A stretch of DNA of 64,000 bases from Aspidapion aeneum (GCA_963576565.1 OY755047.1:19971171-20035170); one strand, 5' to 3'. Shown: positions 34,101 to 49,100, counted from the stretch's first letter. The notes: generated from the sequence alone by a model not told the origin. Numbers and translations are program-made.

Positions 34101-37100
34101 TCGCACATGTCTTTCCAGCTGTGAGGGTTTTGAGGTGAAGAGACGCAGTTGTATATGGGTACATTATTTAGATTCCTAAAAGGTAAAACGAGTATATAAG
34201 TTTGGACAATAGGGCGAATGAGATAACAATTTAACTCCCAAATTGACGATAAAGATTTCTACATAATTGTTTAGCGTAGTCCCAGAAAAATTAAACATTT
34301 TAACAAAGATACTACTATGTCGGTTTAGAACGTTTTTCTACGTTGTCCGACGCCTATTCTCCACCTCCTTCGATCCTGACAATCATCTTCTGTCAGGTTT
34401 TTTTTACTCTGGCCCTCTTTTTCTAGCTTTAAGCTTTTTAATACTATTCTTTATCATTTCTTTTTGGATTATTACTTTTTCTCCATGTACTTCTATGTCT
34501 CTCCTCGGAGAGGCTGACAGATATTCGGGTCTCGTTCCCTACAGTAGTCCCATGTATTCCATTTTTCTTGTTTGATGATCTGGATGTTTACTTTTTCTTT
34601 GATTGAGATTTTTACTGTTAAAAAAATTCCAGAACTCTGCCTACCTCCTTCGTGTGTATTTATGTCGTGGCATTACTGGCATTTGCGCTCGAACAATTCA
34701 TTTTTTTCTGTGTGTATTTTTGACGTTTAAAAAACCTGACCTTGCTACCTGGGTTCTTGTTTATGATAATCATTCTCTATTAGATCTCTAAGAATCCTAC
34801 TCTACAATCTACTTAGAGTACTGATTACTGAAAATCCTCTGTTATTGTTGCAATCCAGCTGGTTTCCTTTTTTACGTATTGAGGATATGAATGCAATTTT
34901 CCAATCATTAGGTACTGGATGTCCGTGTGTGTATCAAATTTCTTAGCTGTCTTCTGGTTTCCCTGTAGATTTGTAGATCTCTTTGCTCTTTAGTACTGAG
35001 CCATTCCAAGTATGTGAGTTTTTTCTCTTTGACCATTTACCACCACCACCTATATTTCCTCCGTCCACCATCTTATTGTTATTTCTATTACCTTGATGTC
35101 CAACAGCTTCGTTGCTTGCTTCCTTCAAGCTTTTTATTAAGTTTGCACATATCTCTTCAAATGAGTGTTGGGTGTTCTGTGTTTATTAATTATTTTTTCA
35201 TCTAATCGGTTCTGATACAATCTTTGCGTACTTTCGATTTCTCGACTTCTAAAGTTGTATTTTTGATTGTCTTCGATGCATTCTAGGTTTTCATTTTCTC
35301 CAATACTTTCATCCCTATTGGCTTTTCTTAAAGGGAGTAATATTTTTGCTTTTACCAGATGGTGGTCAGATCCACAGGTAACACCACGAATTGCTCGCAC
35401 ATCATACCACTTTAATTGCGAGTGTTGTCCACCTATAGCATAAATAATCAATGATTGATTTAAGATTTCTTGTTGGCTGAATCCAGGTTTAACAAAGATA
35501 ACGATAAATAATAGAAAAACAAAGCTCGTTAAGGTAACCTATTGTTACGGGTTCTCCACAACAATTAAAACTCGCAAACGTCAAAAATGATATGTCAATT
35601 TACTTCGACAATTATGTACAAAAACACGCACTTAAACTTACTAATAACTTGCTGATAATTCACTACTATAATCGGTCTATTAACTTCGTGTTAATATCTC
35701 ACGACCACTACAGTACGTTATCTGTGACTGACTGCCTGGTGCGCGACCCCGGCCCTATATATAGGGTCGTCCATCTCTCCCGAACTTTCCGGCAGCCTTC
35801 GACATCCGGAAAGTTCTCGTATTAATGCGACCGCAAGTCACAGATAACGCAACTAAAACCTAGACTAAGAATACAACCATAAAATACGTCAACCTAATAC
35901 TACACTAAACCTAAATAAATTCTAACTATAAAATAACTTAAATTTCTAACACTATCCTCCTCTTCAGGTTTGATCGTCTCGATCAACATTTCCCAGGTAA
36001 GGTTTTAGTCTGTCTAGATGAACAACTTTCATCTTGGACTTCGGGCTTCTCTGTATTCGGTAGACTACATCATTAATTCTCTTAACAACTTTATAAGGTC
36101 CTTCCCATGGTGGTGTCAACTTAGGTGATCTTCCTTTCTTGCGTTGAGGATTGTATAGCCAGACTTGATCATTCTCTTTAAACCCTGAAGAGTTTGCTTT
36201 CAGGTCATATCTCGCTTTCATCCGGTCACTGGCTATTTCTATTCGCTCTCTAACCACCTCATGGATATCGTGCAGCTTTTGCCTTAAACGTTCGACATAA
36301 TCATTAACCTCTAGGCGTTCTTCTTCAGGTGAACCAAAGATGATATCACATGGTAAACGCAGTTCTCTACAAAACAGGATACTAGATGGAGTAGCTCCTG
36401 TCGTATTGTGTATGGCGGTTCTGTAGGCCATCAAAAACAATGGAATATATTGGTCCCAATCTGTTTGGTGCTCATCAACAACTTTGCAAAGATGTTCTTC
36501 TATTGTTTTATTAAATCCTTCAACCATACCATCTGACTGCGGATGTAAAGCAGTAGTTCGTGTTTTTTGTATTACTAAAAGGTCACAGAGATTCTGGAAA
36601 AGCTTTGATTCAAAGTTCCTCCCTTGATCTGAATGTAGTTCCAAAGGAATGCCAAATCTGCTGAAAACATCATTTACCAGAACTTCTGCAACTGTAGTGG
36701 CTTCTTGGTTAGGCAAAGCAAAAACTTCTGGCCATTTACTAAAGTAATCCATGACATGTATGTATTTGTTGCCCTTTTTAGTTTCTGGAAATGGTCCGGC
36801 CACGTCAATAGCAATGCGTTCAAATGGCAGGCCTAAGTTATATTGTTTCATTTGACCTCTGGACCTTGTATTGGGACCTTGGCTGGCTGCGCAAGTCGAA
36901 CATCGGCGGCACCAGTTTTTCACATCTTGAAAGTAATTGACCCAATAAAATCGGTTTCGAATTTTGTCCATAGTTTTATTTATGCCTAGGTGTGCGCCTG
37001 ATTTTCCACCATGGCATTCGGCCATTAATCACAGTAAGGCCATCGGCACTTTCCCAGGCACGTTTAAGTATTCCCATTGCGCCCACAGTGATTTGAATAT

Positions 37101-40100
37101 CATTCCTTGGTTTGCGATATCTTGCCATGATGGTCATAGCTTGTCAAGTTGTGTGGTTCTAACCGACATCCATTCTTCATCTCGTTCTAACTTTATCTGA
37201 CACACGTAAGTAATTCCTTCTTTCTGATCAATTCTCCTGCAATGTTTACAATATTCAGGGCAAGGTCTTCTGGACAATGCATCTGCATTATTATGCACCC
37301 TTCCCGCTCGGTGCTTAATTTGATAATGGTATTGTTGTAGCTTTTCTATCCATCTCGCGACTTGTCCTTCAGGTTGTTTCATTGTCATGAGCCACTGTAA
37401 TGCAGCATGATCCGTTCTAATCAGAAACTCTTGTCCATAGAGATATTTGTGAAAGTGATCTACGGATTTAATGATGGCTAGGAGCTACTTTCTGGTAACA
37501 CAATAATTTCTCTCTGGTTTGGATAGCTTTTTGCTGAAAAATTCGATAACCCATCTTGTACTTGGGAGAGTACTGCTCCTATGCCATCGTTCCTCGCATC
37601 AGTATCTAATATGAATTTACCTTTTGGAATAGGATATGCGAGAATCGGACTAGAACATAATGCTGCTTTTAGTCTTTTAAATGCTTGGTCACATTCAGTA
37701 TTCCATCTATAAGAAGCTTTATCTTCTGTAAGTCTATGTAATGGAGACGCTATTTTGGCGAATCCTTCTACAGATCGTCTGTAGTATGTACACAGACCCA
37801 AAAAGCTTCTCAATTCATGTTTGTCACGAGGTTGAGGCCAATCTTTTATTGCTTGTAACTTCTTTTCGTTAGTATGGATACCTGCTCGGGAAACGACGTG
37901 ACCCAGGAACTCAACTTTTTCTTGGAATAGAAAACATTTCTTTAAGTTTAATTTAAGATTGGCATTTCTGATTCTTGAAAATACTTCTCGTAAATTGTCT
38001 AGATGATCTTGAAATGATTTGCCCATTACTATGACATCATCCAAATAGACTAGGCAGGTTTTCCAAGTAAGGCCTCGTAGAACGACTTCCATTAGTCTTT
38101 CAAATGTAGCTGGCGCATTGCATAGGCCAAATGGCATCACAATAAACTGATAAAGTCCACTTCCAGCAGAGAATGCTGTCTTCTCTTTATCCTTTTCAAA
38201 GATTCCTACTTGCCAATATCCACTTTTTAGGTCAAGAGTAGAAAACAACATGATCCTGCCAATGTTGTTAATGTGTCGTCTATTCTTGGCAGTGGGTAAC
38301 TATCTTTCTTGGTCACATCGTTAAGTTTTCTGTAGTCGACGCAAAATCTAGTACTTCCATCCTTTTTAGTGACCAACAACACAGGAGATGACCAAGGACT
38401 TGACGACTCTTCAATAACCCCGTCACTGAGCATTTTATTAATGAGATTGTGAACTTCTTCTTGTTTGGCCATTAGTAGTCTTCTTGGGGGCTGTCTTATC
38501 GGTTGGGCATCGCCAGTGTTGATAGCATGTTGAATAAGTTTTGTGCGTCCCGAACTACTCTTAGTTTCGAAGATATTACTTTATTCTTCAATAAACTCTC
38601 TCGCTTTACGAAATTCTTCTGGAGTGAGATGTTGCCAAGTTGACTGAAATTGCTGAAGTACCTCCGTTGGTAACTTACTTTTATCCTCCGAAGTTGGCTC
38701 TTCACATCTTGTTACTTTCTGGACTGGCTTAAATAATGCTACCACCTCCCCCTTATTAATTTTGACACTATTTGGGAAAATATTGGCGACTCTAATCGGG
38801 ATGTCTTTATCGGTTTTAACTAGTGACTTTGCAACGAGGTAGGTGTTGGGTGTGTTCTGTTGGCTTATGAGTCCGACGCAGCTTGATGTTTTACTTTCTA
38901 GCCTCCCAAAAATTATGGTCTCACTGTTACCGACCAGTCTTGTTGTGCATACTGCCACAACCTTTATTGGTTCTTTATTGATGTGACTATTTGACAAAAT
39001 GAACTCTTTGTTCCCAAATCTTAGGGTATTAAGTTTATTATCAAATGCAAATCCATGTTTACTTATCAAGTCCATTCCCAAAATAAATTCATCTTCTATT
39101 TCTGCAACTAATACAGTGTGGCGAATCTTCAACCTTCCCAGCTGTAGATCTATATCTGTCTGCCCCAACACGTCGGCGGATTCTCCAGTCACAGTCTTAA
39201 GTGTTATTTTCTTTTCTGTTGGTCGAATTTTATATCTCGTTGCAATTTTGGACTTAAGCAATGATATGGCTGCACCAGTGTCTACTGTGATGTTAACTTG
39301 TCTTCCATTTATAAGTCCGTCAATGTTGAGGCTGTCAGCAGTATGTTTTAAACTCTTAATAGAGTAAATTTTGAGGGCTACCCTTCCATTACCCGCCTTT
39401 CCGTGTTGAAAAGTTTTAGTTTTTCCTGATCTCCTCTTCTGTACTTTGTCCCGCTAGATGGTAGGCGAGACCTCATTTGGACACGACAATTGCGTTGAAT
39501 GTGCCCTGTAAGTCCGCATCTAAAACACTTTACATTTGGAGGGGATCGTCTGCTTTCTTTTAAAGAGTCAATCTTCTCTTTCAGTGATTGAAGAATTTGG
39601 CTTAGCGTCTTTGAGGAAACCTCTTGTTCATTGCTCATTTCTTTAACCTCGTGAATTGAAACAGACCTTACTTTTGGCCTGGACATATTATTTGATGACT
39701 CAATTTCAAGGGCTCGAATCAACACTTCGCTGCTGTTATGGAAGCGTTCTCGACGAAATAATTTTGCTAAGTCCGTGTCTCGCAAGCCGTTAATAAAGCG
39801 ATCTACCGTGAAGGGATCTCTGTAATTTTCTGGCATTTCTGGGTAAGCCAAGTACATCAGCCTCCTGATATCCGCTTCATACTCTTGTAATGACCCCCCT
39901 GCTTTTTGTTGACGAATATTTAATTCTGACCAATGCAAATTTCGTAAATGTTCATCTCCATATCTTCTTTCTAAAGCTGCCACTAAAGCATTGTAACTCT
40001 GTTTTTGTTCCGCTGGAATAGACCGTAAAAGTCCAAGAGCAGGTTCTCGTAGAGCTATTAACAAAGCTCTAGCTTTTTCGTCCTCGTTCCAACCATTTGC

Positions 40101-43100
40101 AGCGGCGGCAGCTTCAAATTGTTGTTTGTAGGTGGACCAGGAAGACGTTCCTTCGAAATTTGGTCATGGTCTGACAAACTTCTTCCCTAACATTCTGTAC
40201 CTTTTCTTCAACATTTTGTACCTTTTCTTCTACATTCTGCAATTTATTTTGTACCTTTTGTTCCACACTATGCATTCTTTGAGTTATTTCTTCCTTAAGA
40301 TCTTCGGTTGCAGTCTTAAACTCTTCTCTCAGCTGTTCGGAGTTGCTCTTTATTTGAAGTTTTCCTGCATGTCGTTCTGGTTTTGTTCCATGGTCTGCTT
40401 CATGTCGTTCTGGTTTTGTTCAATGGTCTGTCTTATATCGTTCTGGTTTTGAGCCATTTAAGCTGCTAGAGCCTGCATCATTTTAGTTAGATCTTCCATC
40501 TTTGCCGATCCTTGTCTAGTAAGCATCAACTTCGTGATAAATCACTTAAAACGTTTATTTTAGGGCTATAAAGCGAATGTCGAAGTTGGTTTTTTAATAT
40601 CTCTTCCAATTCTTAAATAGAACTGAATGGAATGTTCTGGAATATACTGGTAAATGTTACTCTTTCTGCTACTAGACAAATGTAGAAGTCTCTTTTTGAT
40701 TATCTCTTTTGGTTCTCGAATAGACCGTCGTAGAATGTTATGGAATATTCTAGAAATAATTTCTAATTCTTACTTTTAAAATAACTAAGCTACTGTCGAA
40801 GTCGGTTTTTATTTATCTCCTCTGGTTTTCGAATAGAACGTCGTAGAATGTTATAGAATATTCTAGAAAATCTTGCTAATTCTTACTTTTGAAATAACTA
40901 AACTAATGTCGAAGTCGGTATTTGTATATCTCTTCTAGTTTTTGAATAGAACGTCGTAGAATGTTATGGAATCTTCTAGAAATTCTTTTTAATTCTTACT
41001 TTTACAATTACTAAGCTAATGTCGAAGTCGCTTTTTGGATATTTGTGGGAATAGAACGTCGTAGAAAGTGATAGAATATTCTAGAAAATCTCTCTAATTA
41101 TCAATTTTTGGACTGTAATATTAATGTCGAAGTCGGTTGTCTCTCTTTTGGTTTTTGAATAAAACAATATCGAACTTCTTCGAATATTCTGGAAAAATCA
41201 CTTACTGTTCTGTCCAATTGTCCTAGCCGGTGGTACTATGTAAGGGTAGTCTTTGCACTATTCAATTCTGAATATTCTGGCAAAATTACTTACTGTTCTT
41301 CTTTTCAATTGTCCTAGCTGGTGCTACTATGTAAGGATAGTCTTTGCACTATTTATTTCTTTTAATCTCACTTCTGACACCAATTGTTACGGGTTCTCCA
41401 CAACAATTAAAACTCGCAAACGTCAAAAATGATATGTCAATTTATTTCGACAATTATGTACAAAAACACGCACTTAAACTTACTAATAACTTGCTGATAA
41501 TCCACTACTATAATCGGTCTATTAACTTCGTGTTAATATCTCACGACCACTATAGTACGTTATCTGTGACTGACTGCCTGGTGCGCGACCCCGGCCCTAT
41601 ATATAGGGTCGTCCATCTCTCCCGAACTTTCCGGCAGCCTTCGACGTCCGGAAAGTTCTCGTATTAATGCGACCGCAAGTTACAGATAACGCAACTAAAA
41701 CCTAGACTAAGAATACAACCATAAAATACGTCAACCTAATACTACACTAAACCTAAATAAATTCTAACTATAAAATAACTTAAATTTCTAACACTATAAT
41801 GCACATGTTTTCCCTACTTGCCTTTTATCTGTCGGGTTTGGAAAAGAAATGGAAATTGCTAGACGAAAATACCAACTAAATTTTATATCTGTTAATTTGT
41901 CATTCTCTATTGTTTTTTAGCGTCGGCCTAGGCAAATTAAAAATTTTACGAAAGATAAAGATTAAACATAGAAACTTCTACTTTTTCGTGATACTAAACA
42001 GTAGTCAGAACTGAAAAGTAACGAATTTTGAGATCACCACATTTCTACCATAAGAAAGTAGGAAAGCCTTTGGAGCATGTAGCGGCGACTATAATTGTTA
42101 GTTGGGAGTGGCGTCACTATTAATTCCGGCTCTTATAATATACAATGGCCTAATTTTGAAAGAAGACAGCTATTCTTATAATGCGAAACTGTCAATATAG
42201 TGTCCGGCACAATTAGTGCCTGGCACTATTGCAATAAGTCCCCATTATTTACGGCACAGTCCCTTTTTCTTGCCGGGACTCGGAGTTCTAGCACAGTGTA
42301 GTACGATACCACACAAGCTTAGTTTTCAAGAAAATTGAATAAAGCAAATAAAAAATTTTAAAAACTGTAATTTAAAAAAAAATAACCTCAAAATGAGTAA
42401 GCCCTGGTTCGGTTCGGTTCGGTTATTGATTTTTTTTGTTATAATTAAATGATAGAAGCAAAGCTATGTTCCCTACAATGTCCGTTTTCCTTTATACTTG
42501 TTATTTAGAAAAAGCTGCTATGGAGTGATTTATAACGAAGTCGGCAAAGGTAATGTCGCATCTTGTTGTAATTAAAAAAAAAATAAACGCAATAGGGCCA
42601 ATTTAATAAAAGAAATATGACTATAAAATAATAAGGTATTCCATAATATCCTCCTTTCCCTACTTGTCTTTCTTTGTTGGCAGTCGTATTGAAAGGGAAA
42701 AAATGGAAATTGCTTAACGAAAACACCAATGTATTGAAAATTTTATTTCTAATTTGTCTTTCTTTATTGTTATTTAGCATTAGCCTAGGAAAACTTAAAT
42801 TTTTAACATAAAGAAAGATAAAAAATACATAAACAAACCTCACTTATTGAATATTATTTGTCGTGTCTAAAACAAAGCAGTAAAGTTAAGTACCCTGTAT
42901 TTCCCCTTTTTCTCTATACTTGCCGCTCTTTAGCAATTCGAAAAGAACCCGCAACATAATTCTTTATAATGAAGGTGGCAGGCGTGATGTCGCAATTTTT
43001 TGTTTTCATTAAAAAAGCAATAAATCCAAGGGAGTCATCTGATAAAAGAACAAAGCCTATAAAATAAGGAAACATCATGCCCCTTTCCCCTACTTGCATT

Positions 43101-46100
43101 TTTTTATGGGGGACATGGAAATCGCTGAACAGAAACACTATACATTGGAAATTTTATATCTTGCTAATTTGTAATTGTTTTTTATCGTAGGCCTAGGAAA
43201 ATTAAAAATTTTAATATGGATAAAGATAAAAGATAGATAAAAAAACCTTGCTTATTGATTTCGCTTTATTTAACTTTGGAGACTATTTTTCCCTACTTGC
43301 CTTTCTTTAGCTGTTCGAAAAGAAGCCGCAATACAGTGATTTACAACAAAGTCTGCAGGAGTAGTGTCGCATTTGTTGGTTAGTGTTCCTTTTTGTATGT
43401 GAATGAGGCCGGCTCCTATTGCAGTCAGAAAACCAGTCGGCCCCAAAACGTTGTCACTCCAGGCACAGAAAGGTTCCCTTACCGAAGAAATTACTAAAAA
43501 AAAAAAAAAAAAACGGCCATAATTTGCTTTTTGTTTTCTATTGGTCAGCGGCGGCACGTGCTTACTTGGTGTGAAGGGGGGGGGGGGGTGCGAGAGGTAT
43601 AGCGAGGGAACCACAATTAGAAACATATGAATCTTTTCGGCCAATTTACAATCGATTCTTAGGCCAGCAAGATGACCTGATCTTGCTCCCAATGATTTAT
43701 TTTTGTGGAGTTTATTATTTGTTGTATCGTTCTCTATCGTACGTGCAATGGAAATTGTTTCCATATTCGTTAGTGACTAAAAGGAAATACGTTACACAAC
43801 ACGAAGTTTAGCATATCTACATGACAATGGATGTACCAAAGTTCTTTCTTACCTATTGATGGTCTGCAAATGCAGGCAGGTATTCCAGGAAGCTCACGTC
43901 TCATGTAATCTTCAATCGATTGTTTTGTCAGGGTATAGATGTTCGGCATGTTTCCTAACAATCTAAAACATAATAATAGGAGAGGGGAAGATAATGATAC
44001 CCAGTGGTAAATAGTACGCACCCCTCTGCTGCAAAATACGATTGTGAATGTGCAACACTCTAACTTTTTGTGTATATTGGTATATGGATTATGGATCTTG
44101 TTATCCAAATTCCACCAATACGAAAATCAAACGATCAGTGTGCAAGGAATAACAAAGAAAAATCAGATGTTTTTAAACACTATTTAGAAAAAATATTTCA
44201 GTCCCATAAAGCACCCGATGAAAACTTTCATTTAAATGAACCTCATTAAATCGAAGATCATATTAAGCTTACATCACCAAACGAAATATTAACCGAAATC
44301 AAAAATATTAATTCGAATAAAAAACCTCGGGCAAAGATCTTATTAACGGGGAAGTCATAAAACAACTCCCTAATTAACTAATTAATGCATCCTTTAGGCT
44401 TAGGCATGTACCTAAACTATGGAAAGTTGCAGAAGTTATCATGATTGCAAAACCAGGAAAGCCACTCCGTGTTGTGTCATCTTAGAGGCCAATGTCTTTG
44501 CTGCCAACTACAACCAATTTTGGTTTCAAACGGGAGGTAGATCCTTTACTTTGTAAAAAAAGTAATTATAACCAAGCTTTATGAAAAAACATTGCTTAAC
44601 AGAATAAAACCAATAATACAAAGAAATATCAATTTGGGTTTTAAAATAAGCATTCCAGGATAGACCAAGTACACAGAGAATTACTAATATTATTGTAAAG
44701 GCACTAGAAGAGAGAAAAGTTTATTCTGCAGTCTTTCTAGATGTAGTATAAGCATTTGACAAAGTGTGGCATAAAGGGCTTAATTTTAAACTAACACATT
44801 TTCGGCCAAAACAATATTCTGAAATTTTAAAATCATACGTATCTGATAGACATTTCATAGTAAAACAGGAAGATTCATACTCAAGTTTAATAGAAATTCA
44901 AGCAGGCGTGCCCCAGGGTAGCGTACTAGCCCTTTATTTATACTTATTATTCACTTGCGATATCCCAAAGCCAGAAAATTGTCACTTAGCAACATTTGCC
45001 GATGGTACTGGTTTATTGACGGTAGAAAAATGTATTGAAGGATCAATAGAAAAACTTCAGGATGCAGACACCGAAGTTCGCAGTTGGACCAAAAAGTGGC
45101 GAATAAAATTAAATGAAACCAAATCAATTGATGTTGATATTACAAACAAAAATGTAAATTACATACAAATCATTCCCGTACCATATTCAAATCAGGCAAA
45201 ATATCTCGGAATGACACTTATACCAAATTGCGCTGGAAAGTTTATGATAAGAAGAAGAATTTGAGAAAAGGTAAAGGAAAATGAACTGAATAATTGGAAG
45301 GAAGTCCAGTTTAAGAATTCATAATAAGTTATTGCTTTATAGACAAATACTGAAACCAATATGGACATATGGTATTCAACTATGGGGTCGACATAAAGAG
45401 ATTTTAAAATAAAGTATTAAGAAACACTTTGAAAGCACCTTGGTACGTTCGAAATAGTGACCTTCATCGGGACCTAAAAATCGAAACGGTAGCAGAGACT
45501 ATAAAAAAGTACACAAAAAGCCATGAAGATAGACACCATCGACATGGTGAACGTGGAAGCAACTCAGCTTCTAGAGAATAATACTATGCTAGTTCGAAGA
45601 CTAAAAAGAAAATAATTCTATAAACACAACACACTTGTAAATTACAGACTAAACGAACCCTAAGTGTAAATCTAACTTATCTAGTAAATTAAGTTAAAAC
45701 AAATCTGCTAATTAATTAATACAAGCATGGGATGACTCTTCCAACGTGTTTGTGTAGCCTTGCTTGTGATCATTAAATGCTCGAAGGTTAAAGTGAGTGC
45801 GTCAAGTAGTTTGTGTCCTGCTTATTTTGAAAGTTTATACAGTGTGTCAATTTTAAAATATGGAAAAAAACGAGATAGGAGCCATGATCAAATATTTTCT
45901 TATCAAAGGGTTATCGCCGACGGAAATAAAAGCTGAACTATTTAGATGCTAACCTAGGGGAATTTGCTCCTTCCTATACCACAGTTAAAACCTGGGTATC
46001 GGACTTTAAACGTGGTCGTACTAGCACTGATGATGCTCCGCGTTCTGCCAAGCCAAAAACGGCAACTTCTGAAGAAATGGTGCAAACCATTCACAAACTA

Positions 46101-49100
46101 ATACTAAAAGATCGCAGATTAAGACTGGAAGAGGTAACTGAGGCTGCGGACATATCAAAAGAACGAGTTCACCATATTTTATATGAAGTTTTAGGTATGA
46201 GAAAACTATCCGCCCGATGGGCGCCAGATCAAAAGTTCGTGTGTCTAACCATTTCAGAGGAGAATTTGGCATTGTTTAGACGTGATTCAGGGGACTTTTT
46301 GCGTAGATTTATTACGCTTGTCACAAGTCCGCTCTTGTAATGGCTAAAATCCACCAGCTAGGCTTTGAACTGTTAAACCATCCACCTTATTCGCCAGACC
46401 TAGCCCCGTCAGACATTTATTTGTTTCCAAACCTAAAAAAATGACTTGCTGGAAAAAAAAAATTCCTGAGATTTAGAAGTCATTGCTGCTACAAACGCCT
46501 ATTTTGACGAGTTGGATCACCACTCTTCTATATACAGGTCGTGGTGGTTGGATAAATCAGACTTTAGTGATGGCATCAAATCAGTTGAACATCTTTGGGC
46601 CAAATGTGTTACCTTACAAGGGGACTATGTAGAAAAATAAATTATTATTTAGTCACTATGGTGTTGCGTTCTATGTTAGGCCGGAAACTTTTCATTCCAT
46701 CCTCGTAGTTTGTAATACAATAAACACAGTTTATTTGATAAATAAAAAAATAAAAAAGTCAGTCCTCTCGTTGTTTGATAAGAGAATTTTTAATTAAAAA
46801 AAAAAACAAGTAAACTCCAACTAATTTGTACCAACATTCCTCCACTTACCCAGGAGTAATTTTTTCCAACGTTTCGTCCGGCAAATTGTCCGTCAGTAGT
46901 CGTAGCTGTTCCACAGTAGCTGTCGGCTTATAAAATTCTTCTTTTATATATTTCCTATCGCAGTTCGAGTAAGCTGTGCTGATATGAGTAAAAACTTCGA
47001 GGTTTTTGCAGTTTTTTGCCAGTTTTATGATTTCTACTGCGCCCAAAACGTTGCAGTTTACTGCGCTTCTTAAGGGTTCGTCAAATCGCACAGTGGCAGC
47101 GGCATGGTAAATTATATTTATCTAATAAAATAAAATCAAATATCTAACTATACTTCACTGATAAAAAGAAAGAAACATGAAATGCTGTCAAATGCTCAGA
47201 AAAAAAAATTGATTTAGGTTATAGAATACCTTCCCTGTAAAGGCTTTCTTTTATTTCTAATAAAAAAAATAGTTTAAACTAAGAAAACTTAAGTATTATA
47301 TAGGGTGTTCTCACAGTTGAGTCATTTATTTTAACAGGTTGTAGAACTCGTAAAAATAAGTAATTTTACCAAAAATCATTCATATAAACGTTGCAGATTA
47401 AAGAAGTGATTAACATTTCGAAAAATGTAAAATTTAAAAACTTTTCGTGTACAAACGATATGCTGCGGCTGCATTTTGTTGGCACTCCCCGTAAGTTAAT
47501 ATTATGCCCACTAGTTCATTGTTTTCATATACGTATGCCATTTTTATCGCATAAAATGCTCAAAAAACAAAAATATCACGCACTTTAGCGAATTATTTAG
47601 TATTGGTCAAATTGAAATTCTCACTGAAAACCGTACAATGAATGAATAAATGATGAGTAATTTGTATTCTAGAAAAAAATGAGGCATACCCAGTATCACC
47701 AGTAAACAAAATATTGATAAAAATCATCGAATAAATAACATATATTTCTTCGATGTAGTCAGGTCTTACAGTTTTTAAGTTTACCATTTTCAGAATTGTT
47801 AATAACTTCTTTATTTTGCAACTTTCATATAGATGATTTTTGCTACAATTACTTATTTTTACAAGTTCTACAACCTGTTAAAATAAATGACTCAACTTTG
47901 AGAACACCCTGTATAAAATCGCATTCTCATAGATATCTTTAATCACTTACTTTGTCTAGTAACTCATCTCTATCGTCTAAACTTAAACCAAGTTCTGGCT
48001 GGGATAAATCTCCCGTTATGGCAACGACGTTTTTCCTAAAGTTTGGACGTATTTTGGCAAGAGGATGAAAGACCTAAATTAAAACAAGAATAATAGTGGG
48101 TAGGTACCTGCTATACAGGGTGTCTCAATTCAATTCTTTATTTGAAAAATTGCGTCGAGACAGAAGGTAGAGGGCCTCGCTACATTTTGACAGTAGTTTT
48201 GGAAAACAAATCCGTCAGGCCTCTAGTACCTTATAGTGGGAAATTATCTTTCACTATAACTTATTCGAACTATACCCCAAATTTTAATGGAATTGGTTGT
48301 GCCTTAGGTGGCGGACAGAGAATAAAACTTGACCCAATAAAGAGTTGTTTTTTTTTACAAGCTTTTATTTAGCTTCAGATGTTCTGTCTAACTATCTAAC
48401 TATCCAACTAACTATCTATCAAATTTTGTGAAGCGTTTTTGACACACTTCCCATTATCCGATTTGGATGAAATTTGGTACACACATAGTGGTCCCATGAC
48501 AATACAACATTAAGAAAAAAATATCCTCCCACCCCTACCCCCACCCCTTCTATAGAAAAATATGTTTTTGACACACTTCCCGTTATCCAATTTGGATAAA
48601 ATTTGGTATACACATAGTGGTCCGATGATAATACAACAATAAGAAAAAAATATCCTGCCACCCCTACCCCCACCACCTTCCATAGAAAAATCCAGTCCAC
48701 ACATCCCGTTATCCGATTTGGATGAAATTTGGTATACATATAGTGATCCGATGACAATACAATATTAAGAAAGAAATATCCTCCCACCTCTACCCCCACC
48801 CCCTCTATAGAAAATATGTTTTTTACATACTTCCCGTTATCCGATTTGGATAAAAGTTGGTATACAGATAGTGCTCCGATGATAATACAACAATAAGAAA
48901 AAAATATCCTCCCAAAAAATTTAAGTCACAAGCTTTTATAAAATGCACTAAAAATTAAGAAATAATTTTCTTACATTCTAATATTATCATAATAATAAAA
49001 GCGATGGCCGACTGATGGAAATTTTGACGATGTTAGCACGATAAGGTATCCGTATCAATTAAATATCACTATTTGCAAGAATCAATCTAGCAGAAAAATG

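Larger units (their letters stand above)
35543..41793 (-). mobile_element. Gypsy (Ty3) LTR retrotransposon, copy B, decayed
   Basis: LTRs at 35543-35951 and 41385-41793 (409 bp each) are flanked by a CTAT target duplication (35539-35542 and 41794-41797). The LTRs differ at about five sites by eye, so it is older than copy A. The internal order is the same as copy A, with many frameshifts and deletions. It lies in FAR intron 5 in gene orientation. Confidence 0.95.

Noticed and set aside
43550..43600. Possible transposon end near CAGCGGCGGCACG and the G-run
   Set aside because: No mirrored end or target duplication could be found; it lies in FAR intron 4.
47593..47787. 64-codon open frame inside the intron 2 MITE
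   Set aside because: No domain and A/T-rich; a chance ORF in a non-autonomous element.
48419..48799. 126-codon glycine/valine-rich frame
   Set aside because: It translates the 125-bp tandem repeat; periodic and not gene-like.
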